Source: Scybalousia_A sp964542225 (GTDB lineage Bacteria > Bacteroidota > Bacteroidia > Bacteroidales > P3). Taken from it: 64,000 nucleotides of DNA. Shown one piece after another: positions 55,001 through 62,390 of this stretch; the first letter of the stretch is position 1, and each line of letters begins with the position of its first letter. A model generated the notes under the pieces. That model worked only from the letters and a program-made list of their open reading frames with translations, ran no database searches and had not been told where the DNA came from. The stretch lies in NCBI GenBank assembly GCA_964542225.1, contig CAZITO010000002.1, forward strand, positions 1 through 64,000, in the 5' to 3' direction. A program made the translations under genes and the position numbers.

Positions 55001-58000
55001 TACACCAACGGTAACCGATGCTTCTTCTTTGGATATTACACGAGTTCAGTTGTCAAATATAGATAACACCTCTGTTACAGACGATGATACCTATTCTAAC
55101 TATACTCAAACAATTGAACCTGCCATATTGTTTAAGGGACAAACTGACACTCTTATAGTTGAGCATCAAAATGCGGCATCTATGGACTTTGGATTATATC
55201 ATTCCGGTTGGTTAAAAGTTTGGATAGACTGGAATAGAAACGGTAGTTTTGAGGGTAATGATAGTGAGGTGTACTTTAATAATCATTATCCTAATTGGGA
55301 ATGTGTTTATTCTGATACGGTTTATAAGGAATCTACCACAAATATTGTTCCTATCAAAGTACCGGCGGATGTAAAGGCAGGAAAAACTCGTATGCGTATC
55401 ATTCTATCACAAGAAGACAACAAGCATGATTTTCTTGCAGGCAATACAAGTATGACAATAAACAAGGGAGAGATAGAGGATTATCTTTTGAATATTCTTC
55501 CTATGGAGGAAAATAACGCTCAATTGGTTAGATTTGTATCTCCATCTTCTACATTCCAAACAGCATCACAACAAAATGTAAGTGTCCGCTTGAAAAATGT
55601 AGGTACCAATACCATGACTTCGGCAGATATACATTGGTTTGTCAATGGACAAGAACAACAAGTTGTCAATTGGACTGGCAATTTGCAAACCTCCTCCACA
55701 GAGGATGTTAATTTGGGAAATGTTAATATTGATTATGGTACCACTGATTTATCGGCTTATGTGGTTTTAGCTGGAGATAATTTCCCTACCAATGACACCG
55801 TATCAACAACTTTGTTCAGATTTAGAACATACGAGATAACATACGAGGAGAATTTTGACGACCAAGTAGTTATAAATGACGATTTCTTCCCTTATGAAAT
55901 CAATCCTAACAAACCGGAGAATTGCTGGCAATTTGGTATACCAGACGCAGATAGTAACACAAGAATAACAGAGGCTTATTCGCTTCCTTATTGTTGGAAA
56001 ACCAATCTTACGGGTAAATATCCAAAAAATAATACAAGCATACTTTACTCTCCTGTTTTTGATATAGAACTTATCAAACCCGATACTCTTTCCTTTATGC
56101 TTTATAGGGCTATGGGTACGGGTGCAAGTATGACAGTAGAGTATTTGGATTATCAAGGACAGTGGCAGATTATAAGCGGTGATACTGTAGACGGAGTGCC
56201 TTATGGTTATAATTGGTATGGAAATATAAATGGTTTTAAAGGTAATTCTCAGGCATGGCAACGTGTGTCTTATTCTTTGGATCATTTGCTTACCAATATG
56301 GGAGTTACTGCTCAATTTAGGTTTAAATTTGTTTCGGGTGCAGCCAATCCTTCTGACGGAGTTGCCATAGATGATTTTCGTCTTGTCAAGGGAGTGAGAG
56401 AGCAAGATGCCGGAGTAACTTTTATTGAACTTGCACCTTCTCTATTGCCTAACTATGGACAAGTATTTTATCCTCGTGTAACCGTACATAACTATGGTAG
56501 AGGAATGATTTCTTCTTATAAAGTTTGTTATATGGCGGAGGATATGCATATACCGACCTGTGAGGACGTAAATTATGGCGAAAACGGAATACCTGCGGGC
56601 AGAGATACGGTTTATACTTTCCAAAGCGGCCATTATTTGGATGTAAATATGCCTGACCCATTCAATATTACCGCTTTCACACGTTTAAATCCTGTAGACC
56701 TTTATGCAGAAAATGATACCGCTTGGGCAAACATAGTTATAGGACCTTTGGAAAAAGATGCCGCTGTTATAGCCATAGAGCAACCTGTGGAGCAAATAGT
56801 TGCCAATGATGATGTGGAAATAGCAATACGTGTTCGCAACTATGGTTTGGAACCTATTACAGAACTTCCGGTTTCCTACATTATTACAGGTTCATCTCAG
56901 GTTAATGAGGTTATAACATTTAACCCTCCTTTGTATAATGGTGATGAATATATTTATCGTTTCAATCAGCGTTACCATTCTTCGTACGGCTCTGTTAATT
57001 TGCAAGTTTGGAGTAGTTTGGATGGAGATTACTACCACGACAACGATACATTATTCAAACGTTTACAAGGTAGTTCCTACACTCAAGACATAGAGGCAAG
57101 ATATGTTACCATAGACGATAGAGATGCCTCAGAAATAGGCATACAACTTGCTTTCCTTAATCGTTCTTCCATAGGTTTAAACAACATTACTGTAGGCTAT
57201 TATTACAATGGAGATAAGAATACAGCGGTAGAAGAAACCTATAGATTGGGCAATACTCTTCCTGCAGGAGAATATGGTTATCATTACTTTACTCAAAAAC
57301 TGCCAAGAAATACTTACCAAAGTATATGTGCTTATGTTTCTGTCGCTAATGAAACCAATCTTTCCAATGATACCACTTGCACTCTTATGATAGGATATGC
57401 CGATGCTGCAGCAGACACCATCTTTATAGAAGAAACATCGGCAGAGGATTGTCTTGTTCAACTTGTAGGATACAACAATGGAACACTTGGAGGTAATAAC
57501 ATGGTTAGGGCAAGTTTGGTTGTCAATGGTGATTGGTCTAATGTTATTACTCAAACATTCCGTTGGGCATACGACGAACCAAATCCGAAATTAAAAGAGT
57601 ATATGACATTCTCTTACAGAATACCAAAGTCTGAAAATGGAGAATATGATGTTGTAGCATGGATAGATTATCCGGGTGATTTCCATCCTTGGAATGATAC
57701 TACAAAAATCTATAAGGTTCAAACTTATGTAGGCTTGGAAGATATTCCAACACAGGTTTCAAATTTTGTTTTGGAACAAAATATCCCTAACCCATACGAT
57801 GTAACAACTTCCATTGGTTTTACTCTTCCAACAGCAGGTAAAGTAAAATTGTATGTAAGCAATACTTTGGGTCAAGTTATTTATAGCCACGAGGCTCAAT
57901 ATTCTGTAGGACATCACACTATAGATTTTGATGCGGAAAACTTGCCTGAAGGTGTTTATTATTACACAATGGAATATAAGGGCGAAAAACAAGTCAAAAA

Positions 58001-58019
58001 GATGATAATAACGAGATAA
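46044..58019 (+). CDS. Giant (3991-residue) modular surface protein with T9SS sorting domain
   Basis: A signal peptide (about residues 1-20) is followed by a jelly-roll-like domain (VDFESGIPSNWTLSG ... RLEFSHL). Next come repeated Ig-like/CARDB-like domains (for example HDAGVISITEP ... VTVTIKNFGNYSL). Two right-handed beta-helix regions follow (about residues 690-1150 and 2070-2480), with a lamin-tail-like domain near 1345-1500. A GEVED-type domain lies near 3050-3150 (VWIDWNRNGSFEG), and there is a second jelly-roll near 3270-3450. The last 90 residues or so are a type A T9SS C-terminal signal (LEQNIPNPYDV ... GVYYYTMEYKGE, then KMIITR). It should be exported by the type IX system and attached to or released from the surface, perhaps as an adhesin. 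It has its own promoter and terminator. Confidence 0.9.
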   Translation: MKKLLFIIMCSVIVGCLYAQPSLLEHVDFESGIPSNWTLSGNSGNGIDTSVYSSGAKAVRLQPSSSADVILTSPVYNITAGRNVRLEFSHLPLIASISGVQDGVQVQVKTNSMTNWETMSSGGNINNPGDFDRTYGGGEKSFSGKFNFVYYWENLFPDGTNITYQNIIDYLHDPTNYYYERFVWKNAIFYLNNFLTSTDNSFQIRFILPKRTGNLPSGTIAVGWFLDDIRLFESNLANEDIRVPQISSKITYPDQYIFPNCSDIEVSFNLQDRNGNLSSITDSIYLEYYVEGNPQIHRVPFTNEASTKYTAYIPYAGVDSVICYRAVINDHKNNRLTYPFTHNTYFKFKSVVPYYGDATIKQTGTSQGEMVLKTGSSVCRAKYQMRYKAQELLDAGFGPGVLKGLSINVTQAGAAGSLLPNFKLRIGHVAPNATLSNFNPYVNVTEVYSNTQLSLPGLGWYYFPFYEDNPFVWDGVSDIIITSCFDSPTIVSSSTTKIECISATGSSTLKTELGTSSTQDACITVWDVNNPTMSLKPNFKFNFVNTCFFEYDAGIDVDSLQGLANARTCSDTITNIGFGLANQNYPLKVKLINQGTSALTSIVVSWMVDNDASTLQTSTWTGNLASGGSTWFTATNNFNLPAGQHTLKVWTSMSDDETIDWNLRNDTATFNIIISQGQMSGIYAIGGAVAGVDASRTYATFDDAFMMLINSGVTGAVTFKVKALDTVYSSPLVFPTCVPGVSATNTITFESADLTNRTKFATTALSDLGDVVATTQPTFSLEGVKHFRFRNFDIKPTTATTLINLSNTSEDIVFYGLNFTNFNSTISSYNNSTTASYINVGAANNIGIDSCTFNFMQASSHPRAVYVKGLSPVNPNNGVKITSSNFYLGTRNVIYLEYNTNTIIKGNTFENGFEESEYESLSEANYVTAAINTEKLRFEGNKLVLKGMSALSLSNVNNSRVANNLISIYNFSQLPIASYLSYGVNLISGSNDTLVYNNVYGKSNYANNRRVIGMSLGADGQTTTNNIVKNNMMVSDGHGYAILVRPTNSENSTSSFTFSNNMYYKTLDSSSPLLSYNGATNTTKQSWKTYTRDTLSSYTIDPVFADWNDLTTSVVYPCMRGVAINNISQDFYGNQRPTANNPCIGAREYLAPRSNIHVLATGVTSGNFDGNNSYSSCYFANDSVFITFINLSNNTIQSNEGIFKYKVNDGTPVSFTYNGTIEPNSTYTIVFPTTFDFSATNADVYYTLTAWSDVVADTINDNDTAVAYINSFAQLPALATMTTNINYGETATLSVTSQDSIYWYYSVTDDEPFLKSQTFTTQPLYHDTAFYFSRKSEIPLVKITALQFVSATEGLTNPMPSWATSNNNIYEISNLGSGALDMTGYKFAYVRQVKHGTPATNVTLSNSMTKTYTFPNNFILQPNTSIWLINKTAPAGNTDTDVLYMGSATSVIDTNGAGFILRDASNTVIDAVSINYANFNTNTGVASTTWSGSVVTPTVTAQVNGTHPTTHVAGIVRTDANNQTPSAWQSANASNPMSIGTYNDNLTQHRANECYGAKTTYKVIINDPPAKEIVLTDIQIANNNQTEACALTDIAFTIRMLNMGSTATTDSIPLVARLYENSVVIDSFTDYYTQSLSTDTVLYTLNRTFNLAATDSNRHFTVEIFSNLAADTVNYNDTVRINITSLQTPAVPTVTSPVNINYAQSATLTAQSTGNLIVWYDDATSNEPIAYGSYTTPQLYSSKTYYASAMQRTDDYITVGAGTSQTGTSASTNDPGPFNGRKSHVKEQYLYKASDLLSAGLEAGNINSIAFNISSATAVNLQNYNVKIGTTSVESLSTWQTGLTNVYNNTITLTATDTGWYELPFTTPYVWDGESNIIVEICFEATTNTAVRTYYANTSSYNSSIAYRDNTNNACTWTGNPTSTVKKLPNIKFGVDKFGCESDRVPVNVEVANAPNCEVALVRFVSPATNTLESGLQTPITVLLRNNGTDSLPSATISLYKDNQSTPVVFEWRGFLDSGDSVEVTIDTLTFTPGATTLTAVVNKDCDTISSNDTITLPISICVGNSAGTTTYTIAHNGGDYASISDALNALSVSGVCGPIIFNIDATSPYSESFTIPFINGISADSYVIFQGTDTANKPIIYTDTLSTQYFALNQAEYITFKNLVFATKTATSIMRIEDATNITFEGVEFYSTNNANTLVNLTGENSDINFVNNIFANATTLITSDLTTEAFNSNISITSSLFSGFTTAIALNSIDDLNIAQNTFRSYTSNVVGKAISLRRIGGTDSRIEANDIYFKNATKVKTGIEVKASYFSSDSPLLVFNNAVSVVGNGSNSLNSLGIDIDSSSNVSFYFNTINMASSSNSPSSYAMKVGKGSSSIIVRNNNFDNSAKGYAFYVERATNVSISNNNNYAVNGNRFAYWATNIANLATLQTTNGMDGSSFAEENPFTNDSILSLLYPTLIANGGITIEGITTDINGYSRPILPGPTIGAYELVRNDHDAGVISITEPLSTTDYVEGDQIPVTVTIKNFGNYSLTEMNLVAVLKYDEFDATPIQTITETYSGMLTSMQEATYTFNGTFTAVLNTPVTKSLYLEVYSVVDGDEYSLNDTSKTGVNVIPAYNLQMVKTDAITERCKLLNQQISVQIKNVGERAIKSTDNVFISYEVEGRPDMTVTEQLILPYSYGGINYDSIQKNVQIGYTFNQTVNLYPLGNNDTTWKIRAYISLNEDHVQTNDTSAYITVTSRRSPNPPIALNDTIFYGTIGHPSATQDDHLAIKWFKDSTQTEPFYTANYNNSQARYNPYTTAGRTFADSTYYVRVNLSGSYPCESFYTEVKVVVRDRQPVDMAALDVTAPLHTITTSFNQAGAQLSHVNEETATQNASVYMEEDTVKFRIVNYGLQPASNFNVTYSIATSTTADPLLVTETCTQTIQPDQVFTYAFNTLADLSDPSKTYRIRAWVDIPNDATHLNDTSDYRLVKPLNGNTIYPTPTVTDASSLDITRVQLSNIDNTSVTDDDTYSNYTQTIEPAILFKGQTDTLIVEHQNAASMDFGLYHSGWLKVWIDWNRNGSFEGNDSEVYFNNHYPNWECVYSDTVYKESTTNIVPIKVPADVKAGKTRMRIILSQEDNKHDFLAGNTSMTINKGEIEDYLLNILPMEENNAQLVRFVSPSSTFQTASQQNVSVRLKNVGTNTMTSADIHWFVNGQEQQVVNWTGNLQTSSTEDVNLGNVNIDYGTTDLSAYVVLAGDNFPTNDTVSTTLFRFRTYEITYEENFDDQVVINDDFFPYEINPNKPENCWQFGIPDADSNTRITEAYSLPYCWKTNLTGKYPKNNTSILYSPVFDIELIKPDTLSFMLYRAMGTGASMTVEYLDYQGQWQIISGDTVDGVPYGYNWYGNINGFKGNSQAWQRVSYSLDHLLTNMGVTAQFRFKFVSGAANPSDGVAIDDFRLVKGVREQDAGVTFIELAPSLLPNYGQVFYPRVTVHNYGRGMISSYKVCYMAEDMHIPTCEDVNYGENGIPAGRDTVYTFQSGHYLDVNMPDPFNITAFTRLNPVDLYAENDTAWANIVIGPLEKDAAVIAIEQPVEQIVANDDVEIAIRVRNYGLEPITELPVSYIITGSSQVNEVITFNPPLYNGDEYIYRFNQRYHSSYGSVNLQVWSSLDGDYYHDNDTLFKRLQGSSYTQDIEARYVTIDDRDASEIGIQLAFLNRSSIGLNNITVGYYYNGDKNTAVEETYRLGNTLPAGEYGYHYFTQKLPRNTYQSICAYVSVANETNLSNDTTCTLMIGYADAAADTIFIEETSAEDCLVQLVGYNNGTLGGNNMVRASLVVNGDWSNVITQTFRWAYDEPNPKLKEYMTFSYRIPKSENGEYDVVAWIDYPGDFHPWNDTTKIYKVQTYVGLEDIPTQVSNFVLEQNIPNPYDVTTSIGFTLPTAGKVKLYVSNTLGQVIYSHEAQYSVGHHTIDFDAENLPEGVYYYTMEYKGEKQVKKMIITR

Positions 58020-58040
58020 TGTAAAATTTTCATTTCCAAA

Positions 58041-58077
58041 GAGGGCGAGTTTAATAAAAAAAACTTGCCCTCTTTTT
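58041..58077 (+). terminator. Rho-independent terminator after the giant gene
   Basis: GAGGGCGAGTTT (58041-58052) pairs with AAACTTGCCCTC (58061-58072) over 12 bp with one G-U pair, then TTTTT. Confidence 0.92.
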
Positions 58078-58194
58078 ATTACTAATAAAAGATAATGAGT
58101 TAAAATTATTCTGCTATTTTGACCATTACACCTATTTTTTTAATAAAGGCTACTCTATTTTTTATAATGTTTGGCAAAAAAAAATCACTTTTTA

Positions 58195-58226
58195 TTTGGT
58201 AGGTGTTTTATTTTTTTATACCTTCG
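58195..58226 (+). promoter_or_regulatory. Probable promoter upstream of a small frame and long inverted repeat
   Basis: TTTG (58195-58198), a 20-nt spacer and TACCTTCG (58219-58226), one base from TAnnTTTG, precede a 29-codon frame and a structured region that lead to the lipoprotein gene at 58513. Confidence 0.6.
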
Positions 58227-58260
58227 CAAGTGAAAAAAGTTTTAAATAAAAAATATTTGT

Positions 58261-58350
58261 ATGAAACAACATATTACATTATCAGAAATATCTCACAAAT
58301 ATGCCTCCGAGCATATATATTTATTGGGTAAAAATAATTTCAGTTTATAG
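58261..58350 (+). CDS. Possible 29-residue leader peptide
   Basis: An ATG at 58261, about 28 nt after the predicted transcription start, opens MKQHITLSEISHKYASEHIY and nine more residues. It ends at 58350, the first base of a perfect 13-bp inverted repeat. A short frame abutting a strong secondary structure is the layout of a leader peptide. No family is recognised and chance cannot be excluded. Confidence 0.35.
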   Translation: MKQHITLSEISHKYASEHIYLLGKNNFSL

Positions 58351-58430
58351 CCTATCAGGTGGTCGTTGCTACAATTGATATATTGTCTTTGACTTGCTTT
58401 TTGTAGACTTTATTTCTCCACCTGATAGGC
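58350..58430 (+). repeat. 13-bp inverted repeat with structured loop
   Basis: GCCTATCAGGTGG (58350-58362) and CCACCTGATAGGC (58418-58430) are perfectly complementary. The 55-nt loop contains CTACAA/TTGTAG and ACAAT/ATTGT stems. It lies in the leader of the lipoprotein gene at 58513 and may be an RNA regulatory structure. Confidence 0.6.
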
Positions 58431-58512
58431 GTGCAGTCTGTTTGTTTTTCTGTAATTAAGAAATATAAGTAAAGACAATAAGAATTAGGTATAACTAAAA
58501 TTAAATAATAAG

Positions 58513-59220
58513 ATGAAGAATATTAAATATTTATTTGCTATAATTATAGCAATGGTTGGGATAGGCTTTATTGCCTGCAATGACAATAATAATGATTCTA
58601 AATCAAAAAACTTACAAACGAAATTATCACCGGTTTCAAATAGAGAAAAAGGTGAAATGGTCGTATCATATACAGATACCTATAAAAATAATAATGTTTT
58701 TAGGTTTCATGATATGAATGATGTCTTTAATTGGAGTGTTGCTAAGGAAGATAAAATTATTTTTAACGAAGATGTTATTTTTGAAGAGAATTATTTCCCT
58801 TCAATGACTATTGATTACGACTCTATTGAAAATAATTTTTCTGTACATATGGAAGATGGCAATAAAGTAATACTTTCTAACTTTAGAGATACGGATAAAA
58901 ATGCTGTAAGTTTTGATGTAATAGGGGAACAGGGAACAACTCCAACAATAATACAATATGATTCCTTAGATTCAAAAGCATTATTCTTTTATCTTTTAAA
59001 TTATAATGGATTTAAGAAAAAAGGAGATAATATTAAAAAAGTTGGGCCAATTGTTATTATTTTAATAGACGTAGGAATAGCATTAACCACAATAGCAGCG
59101 TCTTGTTTGTTGCAACAGCGAACCGAAATAAATAGATGCAAAGCAAAAGGTCTTTGTGCAAAAATAATATTTCCTTGTGGTGCTGAATGTTATGAATGTA
59201 AACCAAAAACAAATAAATAG
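58513..59220 (+). CDS. Lipoprotein with C-terminal membrane segment and Cys-rich tail
   Basis: This 235-residue protein has a lipoprotein signal (MKNIKYLFAIIIAMVGIGF, lipidated Cys in IACND) and an Asn/Ser-rich linker. A soluble middle part follows, then a hydrophobic segment (IVIILIDVGIALTTIAASC) and a short tail with five Cys (CKAKGLCAKIIFPCGAECYECK). No family is recognised. The lipid anchor plus C-terminal hydrophobic segment is unusual and reminiscent of small secreted toxins or bacteriocin-like exported proteins, but this is speculation. The next gene follows after 11 bp. Confidence 0.6.
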   Translation: MKNIKYLFAIIIAMVGIGFIACNDNNNDSKSKNLQTKLSPVSNREKGEMVVSYTDTYKNNNVFRFHDMNDVFNWSVAKEDKIIFNEDVIFEENYFPSMTIDYDSIENNFSVHMEDGNKVILSNFRDTDKNAVSFDVIGEQGTTPTIIQYDSLDSKALFFYLLNYNGFKKKGDNIKKVGPIVIILIDVGIALTTIAASCLLQQRTEINRCKAKGLCAKIIFPCGAECYECKPKTNK

Positions 59221-59231
59221 GAGGAAATCTT

Positions 59232-59426
59232 ATGACAACAAAAAAACATTTATGGTTAAAAATACAATTACTTATAAGTATTAATATCTTAGTATTATTA
59301 ATTGTATTCGTTATAGCGCAACATTTTTTGATTCCTTATACTACAGAAAAATATAATGAATGTATTAGTAAAGGAGGAACTCCGAGTGGATTTTTCTTTG
59401 TAAGCTGTAACGAAGATAAAAATTAG
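59232..59426 (+). CDS. Small single-pass membrane protein
   Basis: The 64-residue frame has one transmembrane segment (LLISINILVLLIVFVIAQHF) and a Cys-containing tail (YNECISKGGTPSGFFFVSC). GGAGG lies just before the ATG, an unusually good ribosome site for this genome. It is co-transcribed with the lipoprotein gene upstream, and a terminator follows. The function is unknown. Confidence 0.6.
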   Translation: MTTKKHLWLKIQLLISINILVLLIVFVIAQHFLIPYTTEKYNECISKGGTPSGFFFVSCNEDKN

Positions 59427-59435
59427 TATCATTTT

Positions 59436-59472
59436 ATGGAAGTACGCATTTTTAAGGCATACTTCCATTTTA
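59436..59472 (+). terminator. Hairpin terminator after the small membrane protein
   Basis: ATGGAAGTA (59436-59444) pairs with TACTTCCAT (59460-59468), followed by TTTT. Confidence 0.75.
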
Positions 59473-59486
59473 AAAATTGTTTAGTT

Positions 59487-60635
59487 ATGAAAAAGATATT
59501 AGGACAAGTTTTTATTATAATTTTTTTTATTTACAACATCTTCTTGCACAAAAGCTCAAGAAAAAGAATTGCAAATGCAAGAAGAATTGGTGTTTAATAC
59601 GGGATATTATGTACAACCATGGCATAGGGGTAGTTTTTACGATAAAGACAGTAATTTGTTTTTTTACTTTTCGGAGCCTGTTTCCCATAAGGAGATACAA
59701 GTGTTTAATAGAGCAACAATTAGTCAAGAAAATTTCTTTAAAACATATTGATTATTTGTACTTGGCAAGAATGATAAAAATGCCTTCTATGAATTCTATT
59801 ATAATTGGAATAGCATAACCTTTGCAATTGATTTACGTTTTGGACTCTAACGCAAATATTCTATACAAACATGATTTTCCGTTATCTACTACAAAAGAAG
59901 ACGGTGATGAATATAATTACAATGAAGCATTAGCCTATGATAATATAGATAATAATCACAAATATCGTATGATAACGGCAGAACAATTTGTATATTCTTT
60001 AAAAAAATTCATAATGAAATGTCAATTTTTTCACGTATGAGGATAGATTCTGCCTCTCATACTATAGAAGAGTTTGGTAACTATAATAATAAAATATATA
60101 AATATGAAACTTCGTATAGGCTTGATTTTCAATACTGCAAAGTAGAAAACAATAAACTATTTCACTTTACCTCTTATACCAATAAGGTGGCAATAACCGA
60201 TTTAAATAATCTCGATAGTGTGAAAATAGTTTCTATATATAGCAAATATACCCCTATTGGATTAGAATATTTTAGAATTACTGAAAAACGGATGTATATA
60301 ATGAGATTTATGTTAATGGTGTAGATATAATGTATGATAATAGTTTATTTAAATTGGGTAGAGTTTTTGATGCTCTTTGGGATAAGTATAGGCAGATGTA
60401 TTACTTTTTTATAAAAACAAAATACATTGATAGAAAGATGAGTGATTATGGTTGGATGATACAAACATTTGATAAGGATTTCAACTTTATAAGAGAAACC
60501 AAAATAAGAAGGGATAGGGTATTTGTGCTTAAAAATAATATGGTTTTGAAAGAAGGAATTTTATTAAACTGTGATGGAATAAAAAAAGAAAACGGTTATG
60601 CAGAAGTTTATAGAATATATAATATTGATTTTTAG
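59487..60635 (+). pseudogene. Degenerate lipoprotein gene (multiple frameshifts)
   Basis: An ATG at 59487 opens a lipoprotein-like signal (MKKILGQVFIIIFFIYN). The lipobox-like SSC and mature sequence (AQEKELQMQEELVFNTGYY) are in another frame, and the coding sense then jumps frames at about 59750, 59820, 60010 and 60325. Segments such as YVLDSNANILYKHDFPLS and MIQTFDKDFNFIRETKI suggest a beta-propeller-like secreted protein of about 380 residues. I do not recognise a precise family. The 3' part is duplicated in inverted orientation at 62455-62763. Confidence 0.65.
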
Positions 60636-60784
60636 TGTAATGGTATTGTTATTATCTTGTTCTACTACCAAGACACAAGATGAGTTGATAATGGAGTATG
60701 TTCATAAGAATTTTAAGGATATGGACAATAGGAAAGAAAATTGCGTATTTATCATTGGGAGCAACGGTTGTCTTTCTTGCAATA
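60476..60784 (+). repeat. 309-bp duplicated segment, copy 1 (inverted relative to copy 2)
   Basis: This stretch recurs as its reverse complement at 62455-62763 with the same length and only scattered differences. It spans the end of the degenerate lipoprotein gene and the start of the next small lipoprotein gene. Confidence 0.85.
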
Positions 60785-61066
60785 TAGGAATGTCAAACAT
60801 TGCCACACAATTTTTGGATAGGCAAGACACATATTTTATTATCGGGGCAAAAGAGAGTATAGTTGATATATTTCCTTATTGGGAAGCAAAAAATCAAAAA
60901 CAAATAGTTTACGATACTGCAAATTATTTCAGTACTAATAATTTGACTTCGTCATACACAATATTTATAATCAACAATAAGTATGGACACCATACTTGAT
61001 GCAGACGGCAGAACATTCTTTGCAAACAGAGATTACATCATCAACAGACTAACAAATAAGAAATAA
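60598..61066 (+). pseudogene. Small thioredoxin-like lipoprotein, frameshifted near its end
   Basis: From the ATG at 60598 the product begins with a lipoprotein signal ending in LLLSCSTT, then VFIIGSNGCLSCNIGM, a CxxC in a thioredoxin-like context. The frame ends at 60999 with NNKYGHHT. The continuing homologous sequence MDTILDADGRTFFANRDY is in another frame up to 61066, so there is probably a one-base shift near 60982. A truncated inverted copy of its 5' part lies at 62396-62641. It overlaps the degenerate gene upstream. Confidence 0.6.
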
Positions 61067-61126
61067 AGTTAATACAATACCTTTGAAAAAATAGGTAAAA
61101 TCAGTGTTTTGTTGTAAAAAAAACTA

Positions 61127-61134
61127 TACCTTTG
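61127..61134 (+). promoter_or_regulatory. -7 promoter box TACCTTTG
   Basis: This exact match to the Bacteroidota -7 consensus lies 10 nt before the ATG at 61145, so the transcript would be almost leaderless. It should drive the membrane protein gene and pepE. Confidence 0.65.
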
Positions 61135-61144
61135 CAAATAAAAA

Positions 61145-61600
61145 ATGGAAGAGATAAACGAAATACAAGAAACAATAAAACTTACGCCAAGTTTAAAATC
61201 CGAAATTCTTTCCATTCTGAAGTATGGAAAAATTATTGCCATTGTTGGTTTTGTTTCGGCTTTTTGTATGCTAATGATGGCTATAAGTACATTGATAGCA
61301 AGCAATTCGGCTTTATCTGAATTTGAAGATATGCAACTTACTGATAGTGTAGGTAGTTTTGTCGGTATATTCTCTGCCGTTTTTATGTTTGTGATGAGTG
61401 TGGTGGTTTGTTGGCTTTGCAGTTTGATTTTTATCGGTTGCAAAAAATTAAACTCTGCCATTACCTCAAATATACAAGAAAATTATATTGACGGTATGCA
61501 CAAGATTAAAATATTCGTGCAGGTATCTGCGGTACTTTCCATTGTGGGAGTATTTTTTTCTTTTGTTTCAACGATGATTACTTTTATAACGATTTTATAA
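61145..61600 (+). CDS. Membrane protein of unknown function
   Basis: The 151-residue protein has three hydrophobic segments (IIAIVGFVSAFCMLMMAIS, GIFSAVFMFVMSVVVCWLC and ISAVLSIVGVFFSFVSTM-like near the end; limits approximate) and a short charged N-terminus. It lies 16 bp before pepE, in the same direction. No family is recognised. Confidence 0.65.
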   Translation: MEEINEIQETIKLTPSLKSEILSILKYGKIIAIVGFVSAFCMLMMAISTLIASNSALSEFEDMQLTDSVGSFVGIFSAVFMFVMSVVVCWLCSLIFIGCKKLNSAITSNIQENYIDGMHKIKIFVQVSAVLSIVGVFFSFVSTMITFITIL

Positions 61601-61616
61601 ACAAAAAAAATAAAAT

Positions 61617-62336
61617 ATGGAACTTAGAAATCTTTTGCTTATAAGCAATTCAACAAATGCGGGTGAGAAGTATTTGGATTGGTGTAAAGAAATGATTGCC
61701 AACTTTTGTAGAGACAACAATATCAAAAGGGTTTTGTTTATACCATACGCTGGGTTTGCTCAAGGGTATGATAATTATGAGAATAAGGTTGCCCAAGTGT
61801 ACAAGACTTTTGGAGTAGAGGTTTATTCAATACATCATTCCAATGAGCCAATAAAAGAAGTAATGCAAGCCGAGTGTGTCGCAGTTGGTGGAGGTAATAC
61901 TTTTTATCTTGTTAAACAAATGCAAGAACAAGGTATAATGAAAGCCATAAGGGAAAGAGCCTTAAATGGTATGCCTTACATGGGCTGGTCAGCAGGTAGC
62001 AATGTTGCAGGACTTTCTTTGAAAACAACCAATGATATGCCAATTGTAGAACCGGAAAGTTTTGAGACTATGGGCTTGGTTCCTTTTCAAATAAATCCTC
62101 ATTATACCGATTTTGTTGACCCTAAACATGGAGGCGAAACGAGGGATGACCGTATTAATGAATTTATCGCCGCCAACCCTACCACATACGTTGCAGCCAT
62201 AAGAGAGGCAACTGCTTTGCATTTGAACAAGGGAAAATTATCACTTATAGGCAGAGATAATAAAATGAAAGTTTTCCACTTCGGTAAACAAACACAAGAA
62301 TACTCTTTGAAAGATGATATAAACTTTTTGATATAA
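61617..62336 (+). CDS. pepE: Dipeptidase E (alpha-aspartyl dipeptidase, peptidase S51)
   Basis: This 239-residue enzyme hydrolyses dipeptides with N-terminal aspartate. The nucleophile elbow GWSAGSN places Ser125. With Asp140 and His162 (NPHYTDF) it forms the triad, each offset by five from the Salmonella PepE residues Ser120, Asp135 and His157. Length and order match the family. A 14-bp terminator hairpin follows. Confidence 0.92.
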   Translation: MELRNLLLISNSTNAGEKYLDWCKEMIANFCRDNNIKRVLFIPYAGFAQGYDNYENKVAQVYKTFGVEVYSIHHSNEPIKEVMQAECVAVGGGNTFYLVKQMQEQGIMKAIRERALNGMPYMGWSAGSNVAGLSLKTTNDMPIVEPESFETMGLVPFQINPHYTDFVDPKHGGETRDDRINEFIAANPTTYVAAIREATALHLNKGKLSLIGRDNKMKVFHFGKQTQEYSLKDDINFLI

Positions 62337-62390
62337 AAATATCATAATTACGAATAGGGTTAAAGTTATTTAAGGAGTATAGTTTAAAAT

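Noticed and set aside
55803..56405. 200-codon minus-strand frame
   Set aside because: It lies opposite the giant T9SS gene, whose reading frame is continuous and modular; the antisense product has no recognisable features.
58350..58430. A third invertible switch
   Set aside because: The interior is only 55 bp, the repeat has no resemblance to the TCTCT-n3-TAAGAGA sites, and no recombinase gene is nearby; an RNA structure is likelier.
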